Assembly (NCBI RefSeq): GCF_963924675.1
Contig: NC_089232.1
Span: forward strand, 43,812,522-43,876,521
Length of the DNA: 64,000 nt
Direction of reading: 5' to 3'
Origin: Phocoena phocoena
Taxonomy: Eukaryota; Chordata; Mammalia; Artiodactyla; Phocoenidae
Part shown: positions 9,743 to 22,325 of the stretch, in pieces
Layout: the number at the start of each line of letters is the position of its first letter
Numbering within the stretch: position 1 is the first letter of the stretch
Program-made: the position numbers and the translations under genes
The notes under the pieces: generated by a model
The model's input: only the letters and a program-made list of their open reading frames with translations
What the model was told of the DNA's origin: nothing
Database searches by the model: none

Positions 9743-11695
9743 ATTACTGGTGAGTGGCTAATTTTATGTGGACATGGATATTTTCTGTGCTTCTTTTTAA
9801 AAACATGTCAGTAAACCACAAATCCTGTCTACCAGGGATGAGGCTAATAGACACCATGGGTGAGTAAATTACATTAAGGGCTTTGGTGCCTGTTAAAGGA
9901 ATATTACTAATAAAAAAAAACTACTTATGAGAGTTAATTTGGAAAATAAAGAAGTCTTCTCAGCATTCCTAACATTACAACATAAGGTCTGAAGATGACT
10001 CTTCTTCATCTCTAGCTGAGGTAAATAGGGAGTAAATGGAAAGTTTATGCTAGGGATAGCTAAGGCAGCCATGAAAATTAGCCTGGATTCAGGAAGGATC
10101 TAAATGGAATAAGTAAGGCATTAAGCAATTAAGATTTCTAATTGAAAACACAACATACAGCCCTTATGTGATTCTTTGGATCACTGAAACGTACCCTCTT
10201 TAGACCAAACATCTGAATGACACTGTTAAATATAAGTATAAAAAAACCTTTATAGTGCAGTAAACATTTCTGTGGACTGAAGCATAAAATCGATTGGGCA
10301 AAGTTGAACAATGAATAAAAGAGTAAATACTCCTTCGTTTGCTTCTTAGAGATTTATGTAGAGCTGTTGAATATCAGTTGCAACTTAATAACACGCTTAG
10401 GTTTTTTTTTTTTTTAATTTATCAAGATTTGACATGTTTTCGTCTGTTGAGTGAAAGCTCATGCAATTAGCTGTGCAGAAAGCTACAAACACACCCAGGC
10501 CACTTTACCTTAGCAGATGTAACTGCAAATCATCCACTGAATACTCTCCAGCACTGGTCAAATCTAGTAGACCATTCCAAAAGTAACCATGGGGCTTTCA
10601 GTACATATCATTTACTTCCTCCTGTTCAAAAAAAAAAAAAAAAAAAGGTTAATCCATTCAGCAGCAATTCTCAAGAGATGTTTTAAATATTCTGTGATTA
10701 AATTATGCAAAGAAAATAGAAAATAAGTGATATTGCGAATGTCATTAAATGGCAGTGGGGAAGTCTCATAGCAGCCCATGATCACCTTGGAGCAGGGTAA
10801 AAATCAAACATCTGCTCAAAAACACCAAAGAAATTTTGGTTTTGTTTGGTTTTATTTTTTTTACTGGTCTGAGGGCATATCTGAAGATTCCATTTTCAAG
10901 TCACTGCACTGATATCAAGATACACTTTACATTCTGAGTGTGCTTAAAGGAGGGCAGAGTAAGTTTTGATGTCAAATAAATCGAACTAGAGGATAAATAA
11001 AAAACAAGAAATGAAAAATTATGAAACACAAAGCTATTTAGCTCTGCCAGATGCTTCTGTAGCAAAGAAGGAATCCCAGCAAGTCAAATGCATGCCCTGT
11101 TATCTTCCCAATAGCTTCAGTAACGAGCTATTTGGTGTGGAAGCAAGCTTGGGCCCTAGCTCTTGACAGTTTTATAGCCCGTGGTCAAAGTTTTCAACAG
11201 CACTTGGGCAGGCGTGACTAGGCAGCTAGATTATACATACTCACTTTCCACTTGCAGATACACAATATTTACTTTACAGGGTGAGCCAGTAAACCTGCTG
11301 ACCAATTAGGCCACAGATCTTTCATGCCTCATGAAAGCTAAGCAAAGACTGAATATAAAAATCTCAGAAATGCATGCAAACTGGACTTTCCTTTAATGTG
11401 TCTTCATATAATCTCCACAAAAAAGAATGTCAATGACCAACAGTCTTCAGAGCCACTTCAGTGTAAAAAACAGAGTGTCTTTCAAGCGAAGAGTTCTAGT
11501 TCATTGGATTTATGGAGACCCACATTCATATGGGAGATAGGATCAAACTTCAGAAAACAAGGCAATTTTATAAGAAATCTCCTGAACTCCTCTAACCCCT
11601 CTGTTATTTGGCCTGTTATTCAAGTGTCTCCACAAAAAATTTTCCAACTTTTTAAGCCAATATCTCCTTCAATGAATTCTCTCTTCTAGCCAAAT
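9743..11695. other. Long repeat-poor non-coding stretch
   Basis: No gene or transposon recognised in about 1.9 kb apart from homopolymers: a T-run near 10401-10414 and an A-run near 10629-10646. The 97-codon frame at 11396-11689 has no recognisable family. Confidence 0.5.
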
Positions 11696-11699
11696 TGAT

Positions 11700-12270
11700 C
11701 TTCTCACGGTCCCCTGGACATGTGATGTGTATTCCTACCTCGCTGCTCCATCTCAAACCATCAACCCCTACTTAAAATGTCATTATCTCCTCCCTATCTC
11801 TCCTTGCCCAGCCACCTATAGGCCACTTCTCCTTGAGTGGCTGCCTTACTGCAAATTCAACACATCTACTACCAAGACTATATTCTTCTTAAATTTCCAT
11901 CACTAGCACCATCATTCTTACATCTCAGCCAGGCTCAAAACCTTGAACAGACTTTTGAGTCTCCTTCTTCTTCCATACATCCTATATTTAATCAGTCACC
12001 AGGGCCTGTGGATTCTAGCATTGTTATATCTCTTGCAAATAACCACCTGCCTTTTCCATTTCCACTGCCAACACCCTTGCTCAGGCCTTTATTTCCTCAC
12101 CTGGATCATTTAAAAAGTTTCCCACTGTCCTCTCTGTCTCCAATTTCTCCACCTTTAATCCAATCTAGACACCTCAGCCAGATTAATCTTCCTAAGTACA
12201 GCTCCGAGTCACATGACTTCTCTGTGTAAATACCTTCAATGGAATCCCATGGCCTAGTAAAGTTTAATTT
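11700..12270 (+). repeat. Possible L2/CR1-like LINE remnant
   Basis: The pyrimidine-rich run resembles 3' coding sequence of L2/CR1-type LINEs: 'taatcagtcaccagggcctgt', 'ctcagccagattaatcttcc', 'gagtcacatgacttctctgtg', 'ccttcaatggaatcccatgg'. The 130-codon frame at 11837-12229 is a by-product. Assignment is tentative because divergence is high. Confidence 0.4.
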
Positions 12271-12469
12271 AGGAGTTGGCCCCAAGAGCATTTCCCAATA
12301 AACTTTCTGCACTGAAATCTTTATCTCAGAATTTGTGTTCAGGGAACCCAACCTAAGACACCCAAACACCTTTCACATCTTTCACTCCTGTCCTCCATAT
12401 AGCCTACATTCCAGTCAGACTGGGGGAATCTGCCATCCTTAAAGACACTCCATGTGTTATCACTAACTC

Positions 12470-13515
12470 ATTCATCCACAAAGTATCTACTGAATATCTG
12501 AAATGTTCCAGGCTCTATAAGAGGTATTGACCAACCTAAAGGGATATAGACAAGTAAACAGGCCATTAGAATACAGTATGAACAGTGATTTCCCAGCTGA
12601 GTCCAGAGGCAGAGCAAGGGAGAAGAGCGTGCTAGCTGGGAACTGTGTGCACAAAGTCCTGGAGATGGGAAAACTCACCTCAGGAGTCTGTAAACTGCAA
12701 GAGCACTTCAAAATGGCTGACGCTCAGGGAGCCTGAGTGGTGGTGGCAAGAGACGAGGCAAGAAAAGCCAGCAGGGCCAGAACAAGAAACGCAAGCAGCC
12801 TTACTTAAGGATGTAGACACTTTGCCTTAGGGCAAAGGGGAGCTATTAGGAGGCTTTAAGGTAAGAAAAAGCATGATGGCATTTGTACTTTAGAAAGACT
12901 CCTCTGCCTGCAATGTAGAGAAAAAATTAGCTGGAGGAAAGCTTGAAGGCAGACGGCTACTATAGTCATCCAAGCAAAAGATGATGGAAAGCTGACCCAA
13001 GGAGGTAACAATGGAGACAGAGAGACCTGGACAGATTCAGGAGATATTAAGAAACTATAATATAAAGGGCATGATGATTTATCATATGGAGGGTGCTGGG
13101 AAGGGAGGAGTCAAAGATTAAACAATGTTTCCAACTTGAATAACTAGATGTACATTATTCATTGAGATAGGCAACACTGAGGAAGATGCATAACTGGGGA
13201 GAAAGATAAGGAGTTCAGTTTTGGTCATGCTGGACTCAAGGTATTTAAGTAAGAGTTGGATATGCCGGTGTCAACAGAAGAGAGGTATAATAGGTTTGAC
13301 CTTCAAGAGAGCAGCCTGGCTAGAGGCACAGGTGAGGCATCATCAGCATACATATGGTCATAGAAACCTGGGGGTGAGGTTGAAAAGAGCTGTCAGAAAA
13401 GCAGGGAGAAACCCAGTGGAGTGTGGTGTCATGAAGCCAAGAGAACGCTTCAAGATAAAGCAAAGGGTCAACAGTGTCAAATATCGCTCAGGCCAAATAA
13501 AATAAGGACCAAAAA
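12470..13515 (-). repeat. L2 LINE (reverse, about 1 kb of 3' half)
   Basis: Long diverged L2. Moving away from its 3' end: 'gtatctactgaatatctg', 'ggcaaaggggagctattaggaggc', 'agactcctctgcctgcaatgt', 'atagtcatccaagcaaaagatga', 'ttcagttttggtcatgctgg', 'gcatcatcagcatacatatgg', and 'gtcaacagtgtcaaatatcgctc'. The last two are the reverse of the RT region that in the forward copy reads FDT-like and YADD-like. No intact frame. Confidence 0.75.
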
Positions 13516-15594
13516 GATTGTCCACTGATTATAAACACATCTGTGGTTTTGCTCAAACTATTCCACAACCAGAAACCATAGAAACATTTCCCATCTTTCT
13601 TTCAAGGATCGTCTCAAATTGCCTCACATTTGCATGGTGATTTATTGAACATCGTCACATGTTACCTCATTTACTGACTAAGATTTCGAGGGTTAAAACC
13701 ATCTCTTATGTATCTTGGCATCTCTCTCAGCTCATTAAAATGTGGATGCTGTAGGTTCAGAAAAGGAGCCAAATTTGCAGGGAAAGCTCCATGAAAGAAG
13801 AGAATCCATGGATGGGAAGAGCTGGTCCACAGACCAGAACTATTGTTTGTCCCTGTCAGCAAGATGGCACAACTAAGACAAGTCTGTGTCCTCGTGAGAA
13901 GAGTCATGAAGAATTGCCCTTGACTGTTTAAAAAAGGAACACCAGACAGTCAGTCTTTATCCTTATATGCAAACTTATTGAATGAAATGATGGTGACAAG
14001 GCCATCCTGCCTTTTCACCAAGACATTAACCTCATGGACCAGTTTAGAATTAGATCTGGAGCAAAATGCCCACATCCCCCACACACTGACTGACCACACT
14101 CACTCCAAAAGAGAGGCCATGAGCAGCCACTGATATGGACGCATTCATCTTCTGACTGTTCTTTTTTCTGGAGGGCAAACATCTGAAAAGGAAAACCTAT
14201 TTGAATAGGTGTAACTGCCAACTTCACTTACCCCTTCATAGTTAATGAGCCTATTTTGTTTTATGGGTGCTTCAAAAGAGCTGACAGAGAGGAGAGACAG
14301 CTCTGAATGGAAAACAGCTTGCTGAGCCCTCATTGTGAGGTGATGGCTTGCCTTGTCATGCCCTCTCAGACCTATATTTCAATGATTCCCCTTTCAAACA
14401 CTGATCGAAACCCAAAGGAAAAGAGAATTCTCACTCTCCTCCAAAGTGTCAACATGTTAGAATATTTCAAGGCAGCTTGAGGAAGATTCAGCCACCAGCA
14501 CAGTAACAGTTAAAGCAGTAGTGATGTGGTACATTTTTTAAGACACTCAGCCCAGACCTCCAAAACTTGCTGCTCAGCAAGTTGCCCTCCCCCATCCCTG
14601 CCTACACAACATTCTTCTTAAGTTCTCAAGAGGCCCTGGCATTTAGAACATTGGCAAGTATTTACTCAATGCCCAGAAGAGTACCTTCAAAATGGTGGGT
14701 GCTTGATAGTGGTGACATTCAACAAATAGTCCTTTAAGCATTAGCTTTTTATAAATGGAGTGAAGATAAAAGTTAAAGATAAAAATTCCTAGCAGCTTCT
14801 GTCTGCAATATGTTGCCTAAAGAAAGTTCAGTTCAGTAAGACGTTAATAATATAATAAGCCTATTAATATTAAGTACCACAGGAGTTCAGGAGTTCCCCT
14901 CTTTTCAAGTCATTTTGTCATTCAGCATTGCCTCCATATTAATATTGCACATAATATTGCAAACTTCACTTCCGGATGACTTTACCCCTTATACTGTGGT
15001 TTCCACTGACAACCCTGAGTGGGTTAAAAACAGATGATCCATTTTACACCGGTCCATTCTACAGGTGTCCAAGCATGCATGGCATCATTAAAGTGGGACC
15101 AGCTATGTAAGGAGAGCATTTCAAACAGGAGAAAGAGTACTATAAATCAGAAGCTTAAGAAGGAAAGTAGGGATTTAATCCAATGCCAGCATTTTACATG
15201 ACTAAAAAATTTTTAAACAAGCTGAGACATGAGAGAAAGTGCTTTACCAAGGTCACATAGTTACAAGTATCTTCTCAGAATTAGTTTTATTCTCTTGTGT
15301 CCCCACTGTTTTAACAACTGTAATATTAGATTCCTATCACAATATACTAGTATGCTACATTTTATAATCTTAATAACCACACAGAGCACACAGCTGATTA
15401 GTAGGCCTTCAGGAGTAGCATAGATAGAAAGATTAAGAACAATTTAGGTAGGAAAGAATTTGCTCCAAACACCAACTACATATTAAGTTGAGAAGAAGGC
15501 TATGTGTAAATAGGCCAGAAATTTTTCACCTGTAGCTAGTAAAATAATAATAATAATAATACTAACAACAACAACAAGAGGTAGAATATTTTAG
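13516..15594. other. Unassigned non-coding stretch
   Basis: No gene seen. An (AAT)n then (AAC)n microsatellite lies at about 15543-15578. The rest is unremarkable, with perhaps degraded L2/MIR scraps that I cannot bound. Confidence 0.45.
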
Positions 15595-15805
15595 ATGTAT
15601 CAACACATCTAATCCTGACAACCATCCTATGAAGTAGAACTATTATCCCCATTTTAGAAGTGAGGAAACCAGGGCCCAAAGAGGTTAAGGAATTTTCCCA
15701 GTTGTTCACAGGTTCTATAGCTAATAAATGAGAAAGTAAGGAGTTAGACCTAAACTGTCAGGCTCCAGAGGCTGCCCTCTTAACCACCATGCTGTACTGA
15801 CTAGG
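15595..15805 (-). repeat. MIR SINE (reverse)
   Basis: 'tctaatcctgacaaccatcc', 'attatccccattttagaagtg', 'ggaaaccagggcccaaagagg', 'aggctgccctcttaaccacc', 'atgctgtactg' give the reverse MIR order. Good match by eye. Confidence 0.8.
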
Positions 15806-15858
15806 CATAATATACACAACCATAAACAACATGCATGAGAGTAATTTGATTAAAAAAA

Positions 15859-16060
15859 GCTTTCCTGGTGGCACAGTGGTTGAGAGTCCGCCTGCCGATG
15901 CAGGGGACACGGGTTCGTTCCCCGGTCCGGGAAGATCCCACATGCCGCAGAGCGGCTGGGCCCGTGAGCCATGGCCGCTGAGCCTGCGCGTCCGGAGCCT
16001 GTGCTCCGCAACGGGAGAGGCCACAACAGTGAGAGGCCCGCGTACCACACACACAAAAAA
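15859..16060 (+). mobile_element. Short CHR (CHR-2-like) SINE
   Basis: Forward copy from 'gctttcctggtggcacagtgg' to 'ggcccgcgtaccacacacac' plus A-run. It has lost one or two bases at its first position. A flanking duplication is not clear because both sides are A-rich. The open frames across it on both strands are not genes. Confidence 0.9.
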
Positions 16061-17612
16061 GTTTTCCACATATAAAATTAATATTTTTCTTCTTTTATAT
16101 TAGGTCTTGGAAGTGTTGATCTAAAACAGAATAATTCAATGTCTCACAATTTTCAAGCTGTCCTTTCCACTGAATGTGTTGCATTTCATTTCACTAGCTA
16201 ATTTTTATAACTAGTATAAGACTGCGTCTACTTTAAGAGCTACAGGAATGCACTTATTTTAATATTTTTCAAGAACTTAGACTTTTTTCTCTAGAAGATT
16301 GCTTTTTCTAAACTAAAGATTTAGCACCTCTACCTTTTGGTCGTCATTCATAGCTTGTTCCAGTTCTCATAATTTATTAGTGGAAATTATGCTTGGTTTT
16401 TGGAATAACACATTGCAGATTGTAAATGGGGTTACTTTCCACTAAGTGTAAATAAAAGATTCCAATAGTTACTACATATTTTACCAGTGAGAAATTAACT
16501 GTAACTTCAAGTGAGCCCTTTTTGAAACAGAATCTGAATTTTTTTTTAAATGGTCAAAATAGGAGATGGCTTCTCTGTCAAATACTTATCTCATACTTTT
16601 AAGCTGATCGGAATTCTCCAAAGTGTCAAATTATAAATCACTGTCAAAAATAACAAATTAAATTAATTATCAACTTACAAAATAATTTGAGTAATTATAA
16701 TTCAATAGAATTTGTTAGGTGACTATAATGTGACTAGTCAGTAGCAGTAACAAGTATCCATATTATTTATAGGTAGAAATAAAAGGGTTATTTACTGATT
16801 AAATGTGAACAATCAACTTCTTTGTAGCTCTTCTTCTCCAAGTAGCATATGGACCCCAACAGTTAATTTTTCACTCATTTTCCAAATAAGATGAAGTAAA
16901 AATCTGACTTGAAGAAAAAAATCAAAAACTAAGCATACCAAGCATGGTATCTTACTTTAGTAAGGTACCTATGATGCACAGGATGCTCATAAGATATACC
17001 TAAAACTTCAAAAACAGGTCTAAAATCATTTTATACCACTAGTTTGACTACATTTTTATGGAGAAAGACAGACTGAAGTAAATTTCACTAATTCATTATA
17101 ATTCTTTAACCAAGTTTCTATGTACATTTATAGTATTTCTAATTTTTCTATTTTACTTTTACTTTCTATACTATTTTCATTGTGATCAATTCTTTAGGGG
17201 GTGAATTTTGCAATGAAGCTTTTATCATTTATGAGGTTTTTATCTATATCAAATGTTACTGATTGTGCCTTCAGTCATTTTGAATTTTCTTTTTGTGACC
17301 ATTTTTTGATACCAAGTAAAAATTTTGCCACCTAAATTTTGTCAACAATATTTTCTTCTGTTAAATTTGGTAAATAACACATTTTATCATGTGAAGTTTT
17401 AATAACTGTCACAGTTATTTCTTACTGATTCTTTACACATGTAATATTCATTATGATCTTGATTAAAAATAACTGATTGTTGGTTCATGATAATGAGTAA
17501 TTTCTCTCAGATAATCCAGGATTGACCTATTATTAAGGGCTGGCCAGTTGTATGGTTTGTATACTTCTAATCACCCTTGTATTCCATGAAGTAACTGTCC
17601 ACATCATTGACT
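16061..17612. other. AT-rich non-coding stretch
   Basis: About 1.5 kb with strongly AT-rich composition and no long open frames. I do not recognise a gene or a defined transposon. Confidence 0.5.
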
Positions 17613-17614
17613 GA

Positions 17615-17778
17615 ATTATCTTGTTCAAATTTCTTAACCTGACTACCTGACTGTTTCTGTTTTCTAATTTATAAAATCAGAATTATAATAGTGCATAACT
17701 TATAAATTGCTATATTATAAGAGAAAATACATGTAAACCACTTACAGCAGAGCCCAGCACCTAGGAATCAATAAATAC
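17615..17778 (+). repeat. MIR SINE (forward, diverged)
   Basis: 'caaatttcttaacctgactac', 'gttttctaatttataaaatcag', 'gtaaaccacttacagcagagc', 'ccagcacctaggaatcaataaat' follow the 3' half of MIR in order. Confidence 0.65.
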
Positions 17779-18214
17779 AGCTGTCATACTTTTTACTTTT
17801 TTTATTAACGGCAGGTAAGAAAGTAGATAGAAGGGTCAAAATGTCCTTGATATCAATATGATGGAGGCAAAATGGCAAGATCGAAACAGCAAAATCAAAA
17901 GGTGGGATCAAAATATCCTGTTTTATTTACACATAGTACCTAACTCATTTTCTCTCTGAAAGAGAAAAAGAAGAAACTTTCATTATTACATTCTCTATCA
18001 TAATTTAGCAACCATTTTACTGTCTTAGGAATAACTCTATACTAAGTTCACTTAAGTAAAAACATAATGAAACACTATGTAATTCATAGCAAAGACCGCT
18101 ACCTCCTTGTGACTTTGTTTTTTTGGGTTTTTTTTTTTGCTGTAATGACTGCTCACAGCTCCTAAAAGTTACAATATCTACATTAACTTGCTTAGCAATC
18201 TGCCCTTCTCAATA
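17779..18214. other. Unassigned AT-rich stretch
   Basis: No gene. A T-tract followed by cag|gtaag occurs at 17790-17819 (see findings). A T-run lies at 18131-18139. Confidence 0.4.
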
Positions 18215-18375
18215 TGTTTTCATATCCATTGCTTCAATTGGGCCTTACAACCACCCTGGAAATTTGATTAGGGCATTATACAGATATGATAGCTAGACCA
18301 CAGAGAAAATGAAATATTTGTCCAAGGTACACAGCAACCTAGGAGGTGAGCCAGAACTATAGGTTAACCCTTTGA
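18215..18375 (-). repeat. MIR SINE (reverse)
   Basis: 'cattgcttcaattgggcctta', 'acaaccaccctggaaatttg', 'cagagaaaatgaaatatttgtcc', 'gtacacagcaacctaggaggtgagcc' region in reverse MIR order. It abuts the L1 that starts near 18390, so that L1 probably landed at or within its end. Confidence 0.65.
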
Positions 18376-18389
18376 CAATATATCTCAGG

Positions 18390-19077
18390 CATTACCCGGA
18401 TACCAAAGCCAGACAAAGACACCGCAAGAAAATAAAACAACAGGCCAATATCCCTGATGAATATAGATGCAAAAATCTTCAGTGAAATAGTAGCAAAACA
18501 GAATCCAACAGCACATTAAAAAGATGACACAACATGAACAGGTGGGATTTATCACTGGGATGCAAGAATGGTTTAATATATGAAAATCAGTTAATGTGAT
18601 ACACCACATCAACAGAATAAAAATTTTAAATTACATGATTGTCTCAATAGACACAGAAAAAGTGTTTGACAACATTCAACACTCTTGCATGATAAAAACT
18701 CTCAACAAACTAAGAATACAAGGAAAATACCTTAACATAATAAAGATAGTATATGAAAACCCTGTAGCTAATGTCATATTCAATGATGAAAAAATGATAA
18801 TTCTTCCTCTAAAATCAAGAATAAGGCAAGGATGCCCACTCTTGCTACTTCTATTTAACATGGTACTGGAAGTCATAGAGCAATTAGATAAGAAAAAGAA
18901 ATAAAAGACATGTAAATTGGAAAGGAAGAATTAAAATTATCCCTGTTTGCAGAGGACATGATCTTATATACAGAAAACCCCAGGCTTCATTAAAAAAAAA
19001 AAAACTGTTAGAACTAATAAAGGAGTTCAGTAAAATTGCAGGATACAAAATAAACATACAAAAACCAGTTGCACCAC
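18390..19077 (+). mobile_element. L1 fragment (ORF2 reverse-transcriptase part), older copy
   Basis: Forward LINE-1 ORF2 sequence covering part of the reverse transcriptase. Translation shows L1 RT motifs such as IDTEKVFDNIQH and RQGCPLLLLLF (18596-18904 frame), followed by LSLFAED at about 18939-18957. The catalytic FADD motif reads FAED, so one of the two key aspartates is a glutamate. The copy is broken by frameshifts and stops at about 19077, where a second L1 fragment begins with an overlapping part of ORF2. No 3' UTR of its own is present. Confidence 0.85.
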
Positions 19078-19143
19078 AGCAATCAGAGAGAAAAAGAAAT
19101 AAAAGGAATACAAATTGGAAAAGAAGAAGTAAAACTGTCACTG

Positions 19144-19364
19144 TCGGGCTTCTCTGGTGGCGCAGTGGTTGAGAGTCTCCCTGCCAATGCAGGGGACACG
19201 GGCTCATGCCCCGGTCCGGGAAGATCCCACATGCCACGGAGCAGCTAGGCCCATGAGCCATGGCCGCTGAGCCTGCGCATCCGGAGCCTGTGCTCGCAAC
19301 AGGAGAGGCCACAACAGTGAGAGGCCCAAGTACTGCAAAAAAACAAACAAACAAACAAAAAAAT
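19144..19364 (+). mobile_element. Short CHR (CHR-2-like) SINE inside L1
   Basis: Runs from 'gggcttctctggtggcgcag' to 'gaggcccaagtactgc' and an (AAAC)n-type tail. The 10-bp duplication actgtcactg at 19134-19143 and 19365-19374 shows insertion into L1 ORF2 just before the FADD codons. It is younger than its host L1. Confidence 0.92.
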
Positions 19365-19374
19365 ACTGTCACTG

Positions 19375-21003
19375 CTTCCAGAGGACATGATACTATACAT
19401 AGACAATCCTAAAGATGCTACCAGAAAACTGCTAGTAACCAATGAATTTGGTAAAGTTGCAGGATACAAAATTAATGCACAGAAATCTCTGGCATTCCTA
19501 TACACTAATGATGAAAAATCTGAAAGAGAAATTAAGGAAACACTCCCATTTACCATTGCAACAAAAGAATAAAATACCTAGGAATAAACCTACCTAGGGA
19601 GACAAAAGACCTGTATGCAAAACACTATAAGACATTGATGAAAGAAATTAAAGATGTTACCAATAGATGGAGAGATATACCATGTTCTTGGACTGGAAGA
19701 ATCAATATTGTGAAAATGACTATACTACCCAAAGCAATCTACAGATTCGATGCAATCCCTATCAAATTACCAACGGCATTTTTTACGGAACTAGAACAAA
19801 AAATCTTAAAATTTGTATGGAGACACAAAAGACCCCAAATAGCCAAAGCAGTCTTGAGGGAAAAAAACGGAACTGGAGGAATCAGACGCCCTGACTTCAG
19901 ACTATACTACAAAGCTACAGTGATCAAGACAATATGGTACTAGCACAAAAACAGAAATATAGATCAATGGAACAGGATAGAAAGCCCAGAGATAAACCCA
20001 CACACCTATGGTCAACTAATCTATGACAAAGGAGGCAAGGATATACAATGGAGAAAAGACAGTCTCTTCAATAAGTGGTGCTGGGAAAACTGAACAGCTA
20101 CATGTAAAAGAATGAAATTAAAACACTCCCTAACACCATACACAAAAATAAACTCAAAATGGATTAGAGACCTAAATGTAAGGCCAGACACTATAAAATT
20201 CTTAGAGGAAAACATAGGAAGAACACTCTTTGACATAAATCACAGCAAGATCTCTTTTGATCCACCTCCTAGAGTAATGGAAATAAAAATAAACAAATGG
20301 GACCTAATGAAATTTAACAGCTTTTTCACAGCAAAGGAAACCATAAACAAGACAAAAAGGCAACCCTCAGAATGGGAGAAAATATTTGCAAATGAATCAT
20401 CGGACAAAGGATTAATCTCCAAAATATATAAACAGCTCATGCAGCTCAATATTAAAAAAAACAAACAACCCAATCCAAAACTGGGCAGAAGACCTAAATA
20501 GACATTTCTCCATGGAAGACATACAGATGGCCAAGAAGCACATGCAAATGTGCTCAACATCACTAATTATTAGAGAAATGCAAATCAAAACTACAATGAG
20601 GTATCACCTCACACCAGTCAGAATGGGCATCATCAGAAAATCTACAAACAACAAATGCTGGAGAGGGTGTGAAGAAAAGGGAACCCTCTTGCACTGTTGG
20701 TGGGAATGTAAATTGATACAGCCACTATGGAGAACAGTATGGAGGTTCCTTAAGGAACTAAAAATAGTATTACCATATGACCCAGCAAACCCACTACTGG
20801 GCATATACCCAGAGAAAACCATAATTCAAAAAGACACATGCACCCCAATGTTCATTGCAGCACTATTTACAATAGCCACGTCATGGAAGCGACCTAAATG
20901 CCCATCGACAGACGAATCAATAAAGAAGATATGGTACATATATACAATGGAATATTACTCAGCCATAAAAAGGAATGAAACTGGGTCATTTGTAGAGACG
21001 TGA
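19375..21003 (+). pseudogene. L1 ORF2 remnant: RT end and C-terminal domain
   Basis: Broken ORF2 after the SINE. The catalytic motif reads LPED at 19375-19386 in place of FADD. Frames at 19387-19572, 19635-19943, 20112-20501 and 20512-21003 follow one another in different phases. They carry L1 signatures: [35 protein letters not shown], the Cys-containing [17 protein letters not shown], and the terminal [13 protein letters not shown]. In active L1 these make one protein with endonuclease, RT and C-terminal Cys-rich regions. Here stops and frameshifts prevent that. Confidence 0.88.
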
Positions 21004-21344
21004 ATGCACCTAGAGACTGTCATACAGAGTGAAGTAAGTCAGAAAGAGAAAAACAAATATCATATATTAACGCATATATGTGGAACCTAGAAAATGGTAC
21101 AGATGAACCTGTTTGCAGAGCAGAAATTGAGACACAGAAGTAGAGAACAAACATATGGACACCAAGTGGGGAAAGCAGCAGGGCGTGGGGGTTGTGGTGT
21201 GATGAACTGGGAGATTGGGATTGACATGTATACACTGATGTGTATAAAATGGATGACTAATAAGAAAATAAATAAATAAACATTAAAAAAAATAAAAGTC
21301 CCTGTTGACAGCATATCACTTTCAAGGTAACTAATGCTTCATTT

Positions 21345-22325
21345 CTCTACTCTCCTTGGAAATTTCCTTGGAAAAAGCTGTCTATACACAAAGATTCCAT
21401 TTCCCCTCTTTCCAATCTTTCTCATGTTTACTACAAATGAGCTAACTCCCTACCTCTTCACCGAAATGGATATTGGCAAGGTCACCAGTGACCTTCATAC
21501 CGACAGATACAATGATCAGTTCTCATCTTATTCAAACTACCAGCAGAATTTGATACACTTGATCAGCCCCTCTTCTTGAAACAATTTTTTATTTGACTCT
21601 AAGATATCATGATCTCTTGATTTTCCTTCTATTGCACTGACTGCTAGTCAGTCTCCTTCTAGTCTCCTTTGGTGAATCCATCTCATCTCCCTAATCCCGA
21701 ACACTGGAGGCCCCAAGGTTTCAGCCCTGAGATCTCTTCTCCATCTAGATCCTTTCTGTAGATGATATCATATACTCTGGTCTTTAAGCACCATCTATGT
21801 ACACTATTTGGACTTCTACCTTGAATTGCTATGTTCTTATACCAAATGTCTATTTGACATTTCAGCTTGAATGTTTAATAGGCATTTCATACCTCACACT
21901 TAACATTCACACTTAATTGAACTCATGATAGATTCCTGCCCCAACTACCATGAACGTGCTCCTCTTACAGTCTTCCTCATCTCAGTGGCAACTCCATTCT
22001 TCCAGTTGCTCAAGCCCAAACCTTAGAGTCACTCTTTGACACCTTTCTCCTTCTCTTATTTCCAATTATTCAACAAATATTGTCCGCTCTATCCTCAAAA
22101 TAGACACTGGATCTTACACTTCTTACTATTTCCAATGCCATTACCATAGTCCAAGCCACCAATTCTCCTATCTGGCCTATTGTTGTAGCCGTCTAAATGG
22201 TCTTTCTCCTTTACTTTAATCTCCTATAGTTTATCCTACAAAAAGCAGCCAAAGTCAATCTTTTAAAACATAAGTCAGATCATACCATTCCTTTACTCAT
22301 AACCCTCCAACGACTTCCAATTAAA
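21345..22325 (+). repeat. L2 LINE, forward, RT region (5' piece)
   Basis: Diverged CR1-clade L2. Hallmarks in order: 'ggcaaggtcaccagtgacctt' (21475-21495), 'agcagaatttgatacacttgatcag' territory at 21542-21566 (FDT-type RT motif), 'gaggccccaaggtttcag' (GVPQG-type) near 21708-21725, 'taataggcatttcatacctcac', 'ccatcatctcagtggcaact'-like sequence near 21980, and 'aagtcagatcataccattcc' near 22271. It breaks off near 22325, where an L1 begins, and appears to resume near 24890. No intact frame. Confidence 0.75.

Larger units (their letters stand above)
19078..21293 (+). mobile_element. L1 fragment (ORF2 3' half plus 3' UTR)
   Basis: 5'-truncated LINE-1 beginning in the reverse transcriptase at 'cagcaatcagagagaaaaag' and running to the poly-A-like end near 21293. 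It repeats about 100 bp of ORF2 already present in the fragment upstream (the 'aaaaagaaataaaa..' segment up to the FADD region), so the two are separate insertions or a duplication. The 3' UTR has 'acatatatgtggaacctagaaaa' and 'gtataaaatggatgactaataag'. It carries a short CHR SINE at 19144-19364. Confidence 0.9.
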
